Source: Erigeron canadensis (taxonomy: Eukaryota > Streptophyta > Magnoliopsida > Asterales > Asteraceae). Taken from it: a stretch of 64,000 nucleotides of DNA. This document shows positions 13,970 to 25,776 of the stretch, one piece after another. The translations under genes were made by a program, and so were the position numbers. The stretch is taken from positions 40,158,645-40,222,644 of the forward strand of contig NC_057763.1 of the NCBI RefSeq assembly GCF_010389155.1, written 5' to 3'. The notes beneath the pieces were generated by a model that was not told the origin of the DNA, searched no databases, and worked only from the letters and a program-made list of their open reading frames with translations. How positions within the stretch are numbered: the first letter of the stretch is position 1; each line of letters starts with the position of its first letter.

Positions 13970-14132
13970 AGTGGGGTTGTCTCACATTCAATTTGGGTGA
14001 AAAACTCTTCACATCTTGATTTTTTATATCATAAATTTTATGGGGACCAATCATTTATTCATTACACAAAAAATATTTAAAAAATAGTTTGTGAGTAATT
14101 TTTCACCCAAACAACACCACATTCACTTTTCT
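13970..14132. mobile_element. Short MITE-like inverted-repeat element
   Basis: The left arm around 13970-14010 contains TTTGGGTGAAAAACTCTTC. The right arm around 14090-14132 is its inverted relative (GAGTAATTTTTCACCCAAA). A third relative, TTGGGTGAAAAATATCTCAC, stands alone at about 28225-28246. Target duplication is not clear. Confidence 0.4.
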
Positions 14133-14336
14133 CTTTAATTATTATCTTTATTACAAAACTCACAAGTTTTTTTTTATTTATATTACCAAAGAATTACATT
14201 CAAGACCAACTATTTAGCCCAAAGATTGTTAAGAACATAAATTTAAAAATTCATTTCTCATATGTAGACTGACTCTAATCAGGTCAGATTCAATTCGGAT
14301 ATTTTAAATAAAATATTAATAAAAAAAAATTATATA

Positions 14337-14718
14337 TCTATATTTCTATATTATGTTAATAAACAAACTACTCTTTTCTTTTTCAACTCCCTACCTTTAA
14401 AATACCCAAAATATCTTTAATTTTTAACACATTTCTAACTTCCACACAAAATCTATCAAATATTTCCTTAAAATACTTTATACCCATATTTATCCAAACT
14501 ATCTATCTCCTTTATTAATTAATTTAACTATTTCCACATAATATCTTTATAATATTCTTAATAAAGTTATTTACAAAAGATATATCCCTTAACCATAAAA
14601 TAACTACACTACCATTTACGTCAATTAATTTTAGTTTAATAACCAGATCGTTATCACCACCGCCACTAGCACCACCCGTTGCCTCCACCGTCGCCGCATT
14701 GCGTGAGTACCCATCTCG
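14337..14718 (+). mobile_element. Short nonautonomous Helitron-like element
   Basis: It begins TCTATATTTCTATATTATG after an A. It ends with a CACCACCGCC-rich stretch, GCCGCATTGCGTGAGTACCCA and CTCG followed by T, a one-base variant of the Helitron CTRR|T end. The same layout recurs at 30436-30675 and 32423-32600. No coding capacity. Confidence 0.45.
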
Positions 14719-15224
14719 TGTCAAAAAATATAACTGAATAGTTTTTGGTATTGATACATCTTAAACTTTGATTTTAAAATACATCTTTAACAAAAAAAAT
14801 TATAAAATATGAGTAACTCTTGCATTAAAAAAAACCACTTCATAAATTTATATAGAAAGAAATTTATTATTTCTAATAATAGATTATAGTTTTTATTATG
14901 CATCTAGGGGGTTATTTTTATTTCAAAACATTATTAAAACTATATGATATCATAATTATAAATTGCTTTAAGAAAAAATTTGGACAATTTCTTTATAAAA
15001 ATACTTTTATAATTCAATACTTTTTATTTATTATAAAGATTTTGTAGTTTGCATTGACTTGTCGAATTTCAAATGTTCATATTTTTTTGTCAAAATAATA
15101 CACTAGCATATATAAAAACATTGGAACCCAGAGATTAAAATTAATATTCAAGATTATAATTTGATATTTGAATCTTAAGTTTTTAACTCTTCATTTTAAT
15201 CCAATTTCGATGGATCTCTATGCA

Positions 15225-15625
15225 AAAACTTTTTCCATATTATGTTCAAAGTTGTTTACCTAATGATTGTTAAAAGAAATTCAAATTAATTATCATTGAC
15301 TGGTCTGGAATCTGTATTTGATCGAACTTGCTTATATATTGTCAAAAGAATACACTGTATAAATTTCTCATTTTCATATTATGTTCATTGTAAGAGGAAT
15401 TCATACTCATTAATCATTATTCATAAAACAATCTGAAATTTGTATTTAATCCAACTTGCTTATATATTTAAGTTACTTTTATTGTAATTTATGTCTACAA
15501 ATAGTTAATTACTTTTAAATTAACAAACATGACACGATTAACCAAATTCATTTTAAGCGAAAGAGAACGGATTATATGTTTTTATTGTAATTTATATCTA
15601 CAAATAGTTATATTATTGTTAATTA
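15225..15625. repeat. Diverged tandem duplication
   Basis: The motif (G/C)AACTTGCTTATATATT occurs at about 15325 and 15450, each preceded by related sequence containing CATATTATGTTCA. ATTGTAATTTAT(G/A)TCTACAAATAG occurs at about 15480 and 15585. These suggest one or two old duplications with periods of about 100-140 bp. Noncoding. Confidence 0.35.
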
Positions 15626-16564
15626 TGATTGTTAGAATCAAACAATAAACATTAGCCTGAATAATTGAACACTAAACCACGTTAGTGTTTAATGCCTTAG
15701 TTAGAGCAGAATGTGATATGGGTTATGGTTTGTTTATGGGTTGTTGACGATTCTACAGTTGTAATTTGACATCTTAAATATAGCCTTAAGATGGTGTTTA
15801 TTGGTTGTGTGCTTTGTATGTGATAGCAAAACAATGAATATGCTTGGTTGATCACTCTTTTTGAAGAGAACTTTTTTTTGACGGAGCTAGGGATTAGTGA
15901 TAATCCCATATATACAGAGGCATTATAATTAAGGATTATCAAGGATCTTTATGATCCGAGTTACTTGCTAGCTACTTTGTTCTTATAAAAAGGAGAAAGA
16001 ATTTGATAATATCCTTTCCTTATTTCAAATGAAGTTATGCTTAACCTATTGATTCGTGTCTAAAGTTCCAAAAAAAGAATAGGTTACATTCAAGATAAAC
16101 TATATAAACTTTGTTTTACTCTTTTTCAAATCAACTAAAGCTATAAATTGGTATTTCCAATATTTTAGTGGAAACCAAAACTGAGATTACATGAGTTTTA
16201 GCTGCAATTTAATTGTTATGGAAGGAGCAGTGGTGTACAATTTAAAATATAAAGGTTTAATATGAAAATTATTTTTTATAAATTTCTTGTACCTTGCAAG
16301 GACCTTTTATTTCCTAAATATATTCGATTTTTGACCTCGCATGAAACTTTTTCTTGGCTCCGTTTTTGACATATATGTCCGATACAAACCATTTTACACA
16401 TAGACGGAGCCAGATTTAACGTTGAAAGGGCTCAACTGTATTTTTTTCCCCCAATCATCGTATACAATACAATGTGAAAAACATAATCATTTTATTAAAT
16501 GTTAGTAAAATAAAATTTTATTACGATGATTTACATTCATGGACCCAATGTAAAAGTTTACTTG

Positions 16565-17578
16565 CAGTGCTGGCGGATCCAGAAATATGTAATATGGTAT
16601 GCAAGTTTAAGTATACTTTTTATGAAGCAAATATTTTTTAGTGTATGTATTCGAGCATAATTTCGGTACGTTTGGAATTTCGGGTCAGGTTTTTTTCCGA
16701 TAAACACCTTAACCAAGACCACACTAAGTACCTTTGAACTAAACAAGTAGTTGCAATGTGGGCATATGAGATCATTCCATTTCGTATAGGCTTATGTCTT
16801 GTGGTAGAAAATCAAAGTTTAAACCGTGACATAGATATTTGGGGTTAGTTTTAGGGGTAAAGACTAAAATTTGGTGTAATACTTGGTTGTTAAAAACAAA
16901 AACATTTTAAGTCCTATGTTAATAGAGATAGAAATATTTAAGATACAGCCGGTCATATGGCTATTCAAAAATTATAAGACTCTTTTGAGAAAGCTACAGA
17001 ATATGTATATATTAAAGTTTCTTAATTCAATTCAAAAGGATGTTTTATCAAGATGTAACTGTATTATTACTTACTAATTATACGTGTCTTAGTGTCGTTG
17101 CTAGCTAGGTTTAGAAATTAATAAAAACACTACAATGAAACACATATAAATCAACTTGCACAGTGTAAAAAATAATAGATAAATTCTGAGAAAGTGGGAA
17201 ATGGATACTTTTGACATCTTGATATGAGAGAAGGAAAAACAATTGATTATAGATGGTTTATGTGAGTAGTAGGCTATGCACTCTACTTTTTCAGACTGTG
17301 CACCATAGTTTTATCATACCTAAAAAAGAATCTTTAATATCTATTTAACACTAGTATGAAGCTTTACAGGTTATGCAATTGCATACCCTTTGCTTGCTGT
17401 GCGTTCGCCTCTCATCTGTACCGTCATGGTTAGATATCAAACATTTATAAATTATAGGTGACTTTTTTCGAACAGACCTTTGTACTAGTCAGTTATATAT
17501 GAGTTAGCCTTGCAATGGAAAACATAAACGGTTGGTGGAACTAAGTACCCACCAATCCTCCTACTGGCTCCGCCTCTG
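16565..17578. mobile_element. Degenerate hAT-like element
   Basis: The left end reads CAGTGCTGGCGGATCCAG and the right end, reversed, CAGAGGCGGAGCCAG. Both resemble the CAG-GGCGGAGCCAG ends of plant hAT elements. Flanks GTTTACTT and GTTTACGC could be a decayed 8-bp target duplication. Isolated copies of the same end occur near 16400 and 18287. No transposase ORF remains. Confidence 0.45.
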
Positions 17579-17939
17579 GTTTACGCTTTTAGCGTATACT
17601 GTTGTATATGAATTACAAATACTTCCTTAAACATAAGTAAGCGTTAGGTGGGGCAGCGATGGTATAATAACGACCTTCTCCAAACAATACGTGTGGACTT
17701 GACAATAACTTATATGACTACAATTCTATGACGACACAAACTACTTATTATCGTTGAACACTTCTTTTTAAACCCTTTTATTTAAACGTTTATTTCGAAG
17801 TACACATAAAATGTCAAAAGTGGTCCCGCCAAGGCGCCAACCGCCCGAAAGAAAACAACTACATATATATGGACATATTGTGTAGAAATCAGTTGCTGCT
17901 TAATATTTGCGATGTGATACTGGCCTTTTAGTTATTTTA

Positions 17940-18118
17940 GAAAAATGCTAAACTTACAAACAAATGTTTACAAATATAAATGGACCAATAGAAACCACCA
18001 GAACTATTTTAATGTTCTTTTTCATCTTTTACTCTTCTTGTTTAATTGGTCCACCTATATATATGTTTGTAAACAATATTTGTAAACATTTGTTTGTTTA
18101 TAAGTGTAACATTTCTCA
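17940..18118. mobile_element. MITE with long terminal inverted repeats and 8-bp target duplication
   Basis: A 179-bp element flanked by identical TTATTTTA (17932-17939 and 18119-18126). The inverted ends share AAACAAATGTTTACAAATAT over about 35 bp with a few mismatches. It is noncoding, and the 8-bp duplication favours a hAT-type family. Confidence 0.72.
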
Positions 18119-18126
18119 TTATTTTA

Positions 18127-21100
18127 CTTGTCAATTGCCCATCATTCATGTTTAAGTACTGAAGTTTCATCATGATAATTAATAACATCATCCGTAACCT
18201 GCTACATTAGGGGTAGTCGATCGATCTGGACTCTGGAGGTATTGTGGTCCTGAGGGTTCGAGTTCCATATGGAACAATGACAGAGCTAAGATTTACACTT
18301 CGGAAGGGCCAAAACAAGTCACCAACTACGTACGAAAAAGTGCTCAAAATTTTCATTATTTGATCGAATTTACATCTGCATGGTGGACTACTTCAATCGG
18401 TTAATTAATTGACTTAATTCTTTTTCTAACTCGATCTGTTGGATAATTTATTTTATAAAAATCCAAACAAGCTAAGCACTCCTCTCTCTCACAGTAATCT
18501 CTAGCTCTCAAGCTGCACCAACATGCCTGTTCTACGTGTTAGAGAATTAGAGCCAGTAAGGAAATCACGCGAAGCCTTGACTTCTTGGGCCTAATACACA
18601 AGCACTAATTCTTGTGGTATGGATGGTCTTATACATTTGTAAAGATTACTTTGTTTACAACATTCTACTTTTATAATTAGTAAAACGATATTTTTTTTAA
18701 ACACGGCTAATAACCAACCGTATACTATACGTTGTTTAAAACCTACGTGGTCAATATATCCAAGTATTTAACTGTTGTGCGTATGCACTATTATATTATA
18801 CGACAAAACACGAAAGTATATTCAGCTCCATATATAAAGCACAAGTGAAACTATTTCAAACTCAATTTTTCTGATTTCCTTTCCAAATTTTAGTTCAAAA
18901 TACAGGAAGGTACCGAAAGTGTCTATTGACTGGGTGGACCCATAACCAACAGTCTAACGCTAACCAGGCACATAATTAAGTTTTTTTCCCCCTCAATATG
19001 GTTTAAATAGTTTAGGATGGAGAATTAAAAAAAGAAAAAACAAAACGTTCGATTTTATCAAGAAGATCAAAGCTAGCCTTAACTTTGAAGGGACAGTTAA
19101 TTAATTATTTGTATCATATGATCATGTCTTAACCATAGCCGTATGTGTGTAGCATTATCTTTTTCAAAATAAGAAAGTGCCAAGTAAAAAAGACTACTCG
19201 GACATGCATTAATAATACTCCGATCAAGTATTTGAACTTGATACACTATTAGAAAAATCAAAGTTTTTTACGAAATTTCATATTTCAAAAACAATTAAAA
19301 ATCATCACGAAACCATATCAAATATATCCACCATTACAATAATGATATGTGTACGCTTATATGCATATGCACGTACGTACCTAGCTACAGAAGAAATTAA
19401 AAAGTGATTGTTGAATTCAATTGGCATGTATATATGCGTGTATGTTGCAAGTTCTATAAAAATGATATCTCTCATCCTCATCTGGATCAAGTTCTATATA
19501 AGTATGCATGCGCTGGAAAACACTTTTTATATCATCAGATGAAATTGTACGTTGATGACCCGTTCTAGAAAAAAAACTTTATACTAATATGAATTATTTT
19601 GCTAACTATCACATCTAGCCATCAAGTAGGTATCGATATCATAAAGTCAGAATTACTCATATTGTTTTTATATTAGTTTTTTCTTGACATACCATCAAAA
19701 ACTTTTAGACTCTGTAACAGAAACTAATATTTTGAAAAGTCTAACAGTTATCATTCATAAAAATTTAAGCATTTTCCTTTAAAATAACGAACAACTGTTT
19801 TGATTAAACTTCAATAATTAATGTTTGACAAGCAATATATCATCTTCAACTTGGGCTTAATTGGTGAAATTATTTAGTATATATATATAGTATGACCTTA
19901 AAACTATATATAACTGGTATGTCGTAAACTGAACACGATTGATAGATATACAGGACCAATTAAGTTTATATTTTGCTTTGATTTATTAATGGATTTCTAA
20001 TGCCATATCGCTTTCGATTATTCTTTTTAAGAGATCGAACAACTATTTTCATTTTTTTTTATTTTTTGCATTATAATGGTAATTAACAAACACATTTTGT
20101 CAGTATACACGTACTGACACGAGTAAATCTGTGTCTGTAATTGTTAGTTCTTGTAATTTGTTATCTATATTTGGCTTAAAAATTAATTAGTTACTGATCG
20201 AGATGGATATATATATATATAAGACTGTAGAACACCCACATATTATTTTTTTAATTCATAAAATTCGTGTGTGTCTAAACATTTATTCATTAATTAAGAA
20301 ATATTAAAAAATTTATATGTGAAAGGTTACACACCTAAGTTTAAATGTTAGACAACCTTATATTCATGTGGGGAAATATTGGGTACCGCAGCGTGACGAA
20401 GGAAAAAAAATCATTTGCCCCCTAAAGTTTATTAAATGTACACATTTAATATCTGGTGTGAGAGTGTAGCATTATCAAAAGTTGCGTAATATTGCAGTAT
20501 GGATGATATCCTCTATATATATATATATATATCCGTTATCCCGGTGTGATGTACGTAGATAGAAGTGGCCGGATTTTTTACGTACGTACTAATTAACATA
20601 ACATGCACATAATCCATGATAAGTCAATGTCCAGTAGCTAATTGTCTTTAATTCGGACCCAGTTAATACAATGTATGCTAAACTACCTTCCGCTGCGTGA
20701 GTAATCTACGTCTATCAAAAAAAAAATAAGTACATATATACGTAAAGATTATAAGTTGTGAAACGTCTATTTAACTCAAATTGTGATAAAATAAAATATT
20801 AATAATTACCATAGCTAAAGCGTTTGAAGTCATAAATTTTTTAATGATTGAATATTTTGTTAATTGAGCACTAAATCTTTTTGTGGTTTAATAACTAATA
20901 TATAAGATTAAGAGTAAGCAAGGTGATCGTTTACCTTTGATGCAAGGAACTTAGCTCATATACTACATGGATAATATGCATGCATTTCTTAAAGTGATCA
21001 TTATTGAATATAATATCTGTTAATTAGTCATTTCTTTACAAGAGTAAACACTGATTTTTTCAAAAGCAAAATCAGCCATTTACTTGACTTAATTACAATG

Positions 21101-21218
21101 ATTATACTCCATTTAGGGTTTTCCCTATGTTCTAGGAATCTGTACATTTTTTGCAACATATCGAGTTTTACAAGTTTTTCTCACTAATTAACTATGACCT
21201 TTTACTAATTTAAGTCAT
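18127..21218. other. AT-rich intergenic DNA downstream of the phospholipase gene
   Basis: No gene is supported. A GGTTCGAGTTCC box at about 18256 resembles a Pol III B box and may be a SINE remnant. TA-microsatellite runs occur at about 19881 and 20514-20531. The last few hundred bases are presumably the 3' UTR and terminator of the lipase gene. Confidence 0.45.
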
Positions 21219-22520
21219 CTATCCAAAATTTGTTGCTTCCAACTCGTGTTTTGTTCCGGCTAGCAGTCTCTTCGCTGTTGTTCGGAATGGACACGTGGAG
21301 CTCACGAAACCATCGACTAAGTGGAGATACGTCTTCAAGTCATGACACGTGGCAAAATCGCTTTTCGTTAGATATGGTGATGCATTGCTACTAAGTCTAA
21401 GTTCTTTGCCCACATCCGCATACCTAAACCAATCTGTGTCATCGACTCGTTTTTGTAGCCATCCTGGCAATCCGGATACATGAATTTTTCTTTTCGTCAC
21501 GTCGTTGCTATCGTCAACCAACAACCCCGGCACTTTCGTGATCACATCGGTCGAGTTCACGATCCGTAAAACCCGTGTACCGCTTTTTTCAAGCCGTGAT
21601 CGGAAACTCCGGTTCCCGACACGTGGCCCGCCGAAGGAAACTACAGTCACCATCGGCGAGCGCTCGAATGTCGAGGTGATATCGTAGGCTGTAAGTGTAG
21701 CTAAGGCTGCACCTAGACTATGACCAGTAATGGTCACACTAAGTGGCTCATCACCATAAGTCTCAATAATCCTAGAAATCTCCTTTCTTACCATATCCCT
21801 CAAACTTGGACACGTGGGCGTGGCTGTTGTGTACATACTAAGAAACCCTTTTTGCACCATTGCTCTTTTCCTTTCAGGTGCCACGTCATTAGGCAATGAC
21901 GTCAGCGTCGCACGTAGATTCTCAATCCATTCAAGACAAGTGGCAGTTCCCCTGTAGGCAATCACCACATCCCTCCGGCCCAATCGTGAAATCTCTTTCT
22001 CGTCATTGCAAACTGCCACGTAACCAATCCAACTAGAATTCGTGGTTGCACAACTTGGCACTTTTTCAATCCAGCCTGGCAGTTGGACCCCACACGTGGC
22101 ATGCAAATTCTTAACCACCTTATATCCACTTCCCCCCAATCCGCATCTATCCAACATTGAGTCTTTAGAGTATTTACAAGTTGCGTAATCTGGCGACGAC
22201 GTGTCGAACTCGAAACATCGGTACGCGGCTTCAACGAAATCGCCATATCGGAGTATCTCGTGACGTAGACCGTCATCCAAGGGATCAAGTAACCCTTCCC
22301 AGTTCCTGATCCCTTGGTACTCCTTCCACTTTTGACCCAACTTTGACACACGGTTTGCCACTCGGGCTTGTCCTGACTCACTATTCCAAGAACTCTTCAC
22401 ACTTAACTGTCGAGTTCGGCTCGTGCTAGTAGTACTAGTTAACTGTTGCGAAAATTCGGACATGTGAGTTGTGGCTCTGGCAAGGTTGCATGGTTTAACC
22501 ATGCCAAGCACACCCTTCAT
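21219..22520 (-). CDS. Phospholipase A1, class I (DAD1-like, PLA1-Ibeta type), intronless
   Basis: This is a 433-residue class-3 lipase matching the plastid PLA1-I/DAD1-like family, closest from memory to Arabidopsis PLA1-Ibeta2. These enzymes release acyl chains from glycerolipids at sn-1, and some supply linolenate for jasmonate synthesis. Visible landmarks are a Ser/Thr-rich N-terminus compatible with a transit peptide (1-60), WEGLLDPLDDGLRHEILRYG (74-93), SSWIGYVAVCNDEKEISRLG (162-181), the nucleophile elbow GHSLG (Ser268), the acid in NSTDVITKVPG (Asp325) and a candidate catalytic His in TCHDLKTYLHLVDGF (His393 or His400). The frame is uninterrupted. An in-frame TGA 9 nt upstream of the ATG fixes the start. 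Coding GC is clearly higher than the flanks. Lipid substrate and a jasmonate role are family-level inference. Confidence 0.95.
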   Translation of the reverse strand: MKGVLGMVKPCNLARATTHMSEFSQQLTSTTSTSRTRQLSVKSSWNSESGQARVANRVSKLGQKWKEYQGIRNWEGLLDPLDDGLRHEILRYGDFVEAAYRCFEFDTSSPDYATCKYSKDSMLDRCGLGGSGYKVVKNLHATCGVQLPGWIEKVPSCATTNSSWIGYVAVCNDEKEISRLGRRDVVIAYRGTATCLEWIENLRATLTSLPNDVAPERKRAMVQKGFLSMYTTATPTCPSLRDMVRKEISRIIETYGDEPLSVTITGHSLGAALATLTAYDITSTFERSPMVTVVSFGGPRVGNRSFRSRLEKSGTRVLRIVNSTDVITKVPGLLVDDSNDVTKRKIHVSGLPGWLQKRVDDTDWFRYADVGKELRLSSNASPYLTKSDFATCHDLKTYLHLVDGFVSSTCPFRTTAKRLLAGTKHELEATNFG

Positions 22521-22637
22521 GATCGATCAAATTAATTTTCTGTTTTCTGTCGCTATCTGTGTATATATATATGTATGTGTGTGGATATATATGGATTGTG
22601 TTAAGCGCGCTATAGGAAGCAAGAGGCGAGGCTTGTG

Positions 22638-22652
22638 TATATATATATATAA
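22638..22652 (-). promoter_or_regulatory. Candidate TATA box of the phospholipase gene
   Basis: The minus strand reads TTATATATATATATA about 120 bp upstream of the ATG, a plausible core promoter. Several other TA runs lie nearer the start (22561, 22584), so the choice is uncertain. Confidence 0.35.
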
Positions 22653-22973
22653 GTTGGCACACACTTAAAATGGATGTAAAAGTTGCATTTTATAGTTGAA
22701 GAATAAAGAGAGAAAGAGGGAGAGAGAGATATGTGTAAAAAGCGAGAAATTGAAAAGATAGAGGACGGTGCAAGGAAGGGTTAGTTGAGTATATGTGTGT
22801 GTGCTTTTATTTTGTTTGTATTTCCATTTATCATTTTCAAAAAAAATTAGTTGAAAGATTGTTGACTAGGGCCCCAAGAATCAACAATAAAAAAAAAAGT
22901 GAAAGCTTTTTAGGAATTAGAACTTATAGAAGCTCTCCGTCCATGTATTTTGAGATCAAATATTTACACATGA

Positions 22974-22985
22974 CTGCACGTGCAG
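22974..22985. promoter_or_regulatory. Palindromic G-box upstream of the phospholipase gene
   Basis: CTGCACGTGCAG is a perfect 12-bp palindrome with a CACGTG core, set in TGACTGCACGTGCAGGTCA, which adds TGAC half-sites on both sides. It lies about 455 bp upstream of the start codon. G-boxes bind bHLH and bZIP factors such as MYC2. A link to jasmonate control is inference. Confidence 0.4.
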
Positions 22986-23944
22986 GTCACAAGCCGCGTT
23001 GAATTTCAAAAGAAAAATCATATTCTATAAAGTGATCATTAATATTAAAATTAACATGTTTTTCGTTAAGTGACGAAGTGTGTTGATGATTTAACCAAGA
23101 GTGTGCTAACATTGAATGGACTTTAGCTACAATTAACATATATTATCTATGGATTAGTCAACCATATTATTGGCATTTAATAGCATATAGTTAACCATCA
23201 TATTTATCACACTCAATCGATCCAATACTTTTCATTTTAACTAACAATTTTACTCACGTATATATATATATATATATATATATAAAAGTTTGACATGTAC
23301 GTGGTTGGTATATATACAATGCAAGTAAAAATCTAAATCAACTTATAGTTTCGAGTTAATTTTTGAAAGTGAAAATTTTGAAATAATGAGAATTAATTCG
23401 TAGATACATTATAAACTTGTTAATAAATTGATTAATTGAAAAGTTAATTTTAAAGATAGTCGATCATAGAGCAAGTACATACCACACCTTGGATGAGATT
23501 ATGATCGAGAAATGAGAAGAAACAAGAAGAGAGTGAGAGATAGGAAAGAGTACGTGATTGTGGTTTTTTAATCCATCTTTTCTCCTATCTTTTGAAAAAA
23601 GAGAGTGAAAAATGAGAAATAATAAAAAAAAAAAAAAGAGAATTGACTTAATATTTGCTATCTAAAGATTAAAAAAAAAACCCTTATATTTCTTGTATTG
23701 AAAGATGAGAAGTGATTGATGTAAAAATTAAAAGAAAGAGCGTGAAAATAATAAGAGGATGAGAAATAGATATTCCTAGCCTCCTCGATCCCTTTTATGA
23801 TCACAAAAGTATCATATCATTAATTGAGTATTAATTTTTGTATTGCGTGAACAAATTAATAGCTAGCATTTAATTTCTCCTTTTATCAAATAAATAAATA
23901 AACAAAATGTATACAATCAAACGGGTCAATAATGTTAATCTTAA
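22986..23944. other. AT-rich intergenic DNA
   Basis: It contains a (TA)n microsatellite (about 23259-23285) and purine-rich tracts (23500-23770). No gene is visible. Confidence 0.5.
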
Positions 23945-23972
23945 AACATGTTCAGAGAACATGTTGTCATTA

Positions 23973-24642
23973 AAAAAAAGAAAATAACATGAGTATCTAA
24001 AATTTTATAAAAGTATATCACTTTAACCAACTTTTTATAGATTTTCATAAAATACCCAACAAAATCGTAATAACAAGTGAAAATCGTAATGAGATTTTAA
24101 AAATCGCTATGAGATTTAGAAAATCGTTATGAGATTGGCAAAATCTCATAGAGATTTTATAAAATCGCATAAAGATTTTAAAAATCGCATAGAGATTTTG
24201 CAAAATCGCATAAAGATTTTAAAAATCGCATAGAGCATAGAGATTTTCAAAATCTTTGTGAGATTTTCAAAATCTTTATGAGATTTTGATTTTTTTTTTA
24301 TTTTGACTTTTTTTGAAATTTTGACTTCCGCGTTACGTTTTGTGACTTTTTTTTTGAGATTTCGACTTTTTTTTAGATTGAAAATACACTATTCAAAATT
24401 CAAAATCTTTATAAAAAGTCAAAATTAAAAGAAAAAAGTCAAAATCAGAAACAAATCAAAATCTCAATGAGATTTTCAAAATCTCATTGCGATTTTCAAA
24501 ATCTCATAGCGATTTTCAAAATCTTGTTGCGATTTTTACTTTTTATTGCGATTTTGTTGGGTATTTTGTGAAAATTAAAAAAAATTTAGTTAAATTGGTA
24601 TATTTTTTTCTAAAAATTGGGTACTCATATTATTTTCTTTTA
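23973..24642. mobile_element. Foldback element with repeat-rich core
   Basis: The outer arms are inverted copies. The left arm AAAGAAAATAACATGAGTA is matched by the right arm, reversed, AAAGAAAATAATATGAGTA, and the pairing continues to AAAATACCCAACAAAATCG (about 24050) against the same words reversed at about 24545-24565. The core (24065-24540) is a degenerate array of about 20-bp units built on AAAATC(G/T)(C/T)ATGAGATTTT, which flips orientation through the element. No coding capacity. Confidence 0.65.
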
Positions 24643-24819
24643 GAAAAATTATGTAACACACTGCCTGAAACATTATTTTTTTAGACATTGTATTGGAATT
24701 TTTTATTTTCGCAAAATAGTACGGTACTACTCGTAATATATATTATAAGATTCATATACGTTCTAATATAACAACCTATTATTTCAAATGTCTGTTGTAC
24801 TTACTTGTATATTTACATA

Positions 24820-25776
24820 CTAGATTAAACTCGCACGTTGTGCGAGGCGGATTGAAAACGTAAACTAAAATTAATAGAAATTTAAATTATTATTCATAGT
24901 TTATAATAATATAAAAAATAGTCAATTTTTTACTGATGCATATAATAAAATTATAGCTTATAAATAACTAATTAATATATATATAAAATGTTAAAGCATG
25001 ACTAATGAAACGTAAATATTTATAAATCATAAAAAAAAATTATGTTCTATATTTATTAAATATAATATAATAAACAATATCATTTGAAACAATGATAATT
25101 ATCATTGAATTGATAAAAAGACGTGGTCTAAAGCATATAAATATATATCTTTGTGCTCATATATTATTAAAATATGGAATTTTGGTTATATAGAGGTAAG
25201 TTACAAATATATGATTAGATATCAAAAATATGTGTGTGAATTGATAAAGTAAATATCTAATTTAACATTGATAATATAATCGGTTAGTAAAAGTTTAGAT
25301 GTAATTATCAATATAATCTAGTTTATATTATATTAAGTTAAATTATATTTCACGTACAAAGATAATTAAATACAAAAGAATATAGAAAGAGATAAGTTAC
25401 AATGATCAACAGTATATTATCAATGTCATTTAATTAGTTTTAATATTCAAAGAATATCTATCGTAGTTTGCAAACAATAAACCAATACTAAGTTAGATCA
25501 AATGGTTTATGCATAATATTAAAAGTGAGAGGTCATAAGTTCTAATCTTGTATTTGACTTTTTTATTTGCTATTTAAAATTGATTAAAAAAATGTCTATG
25601 TAGACAAATGATGACGTGGCAAATGATGTGCCAAATGAGCCCTAAAAAATATATATTTAAATATCAATATATAAAAAAACGTTAAGATTATCAGAAAGTG
25701 CCACCTAAGCAAAAAGCCTAGTTGGCATGAATGCCACATATGAAAAAACATATTCTCTCTTAGTTAGATAGAGAGA
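24820..25776 (-). mobile_element. Nonautonomous Helitron
   Basis: Read on the minus strand it starts TCTCTATCTAACTAAG at 25776 after a host A. It ends with the hairpin CTCGCACAACGTGCGAG (7-bp stem), then TTTAATCTAG at 24820 and a host T. This is the classic Helitron layout of 5' TC, 3' hairpin plus CTRR, and A|T target. No helicase or captured exon is recognisable. A tRNA-like box pair near 25495-25550 may be an older SINE inside it. Confidence 0.75.

Noticed and set aside
17964..18155. 63-codon ORF
   Set aside because: It overlaps a MITE with clear inverted ends and target duplication, so it is not a gene.
24060..24540. CRISPR-like repeat array
   Set aside because: The units are degenerate, lack uniform spacers, switch orientation, and the DNA is plant nuclear.
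25490..25560. A second SINE with tRNA-like boxes (AGATCAAATGGTTTATG and GGTCATAAGTTCTAATC)
   Set aside because: The box words are weak, the sequence is inside a Helitron, and no tail or target duplication was found.
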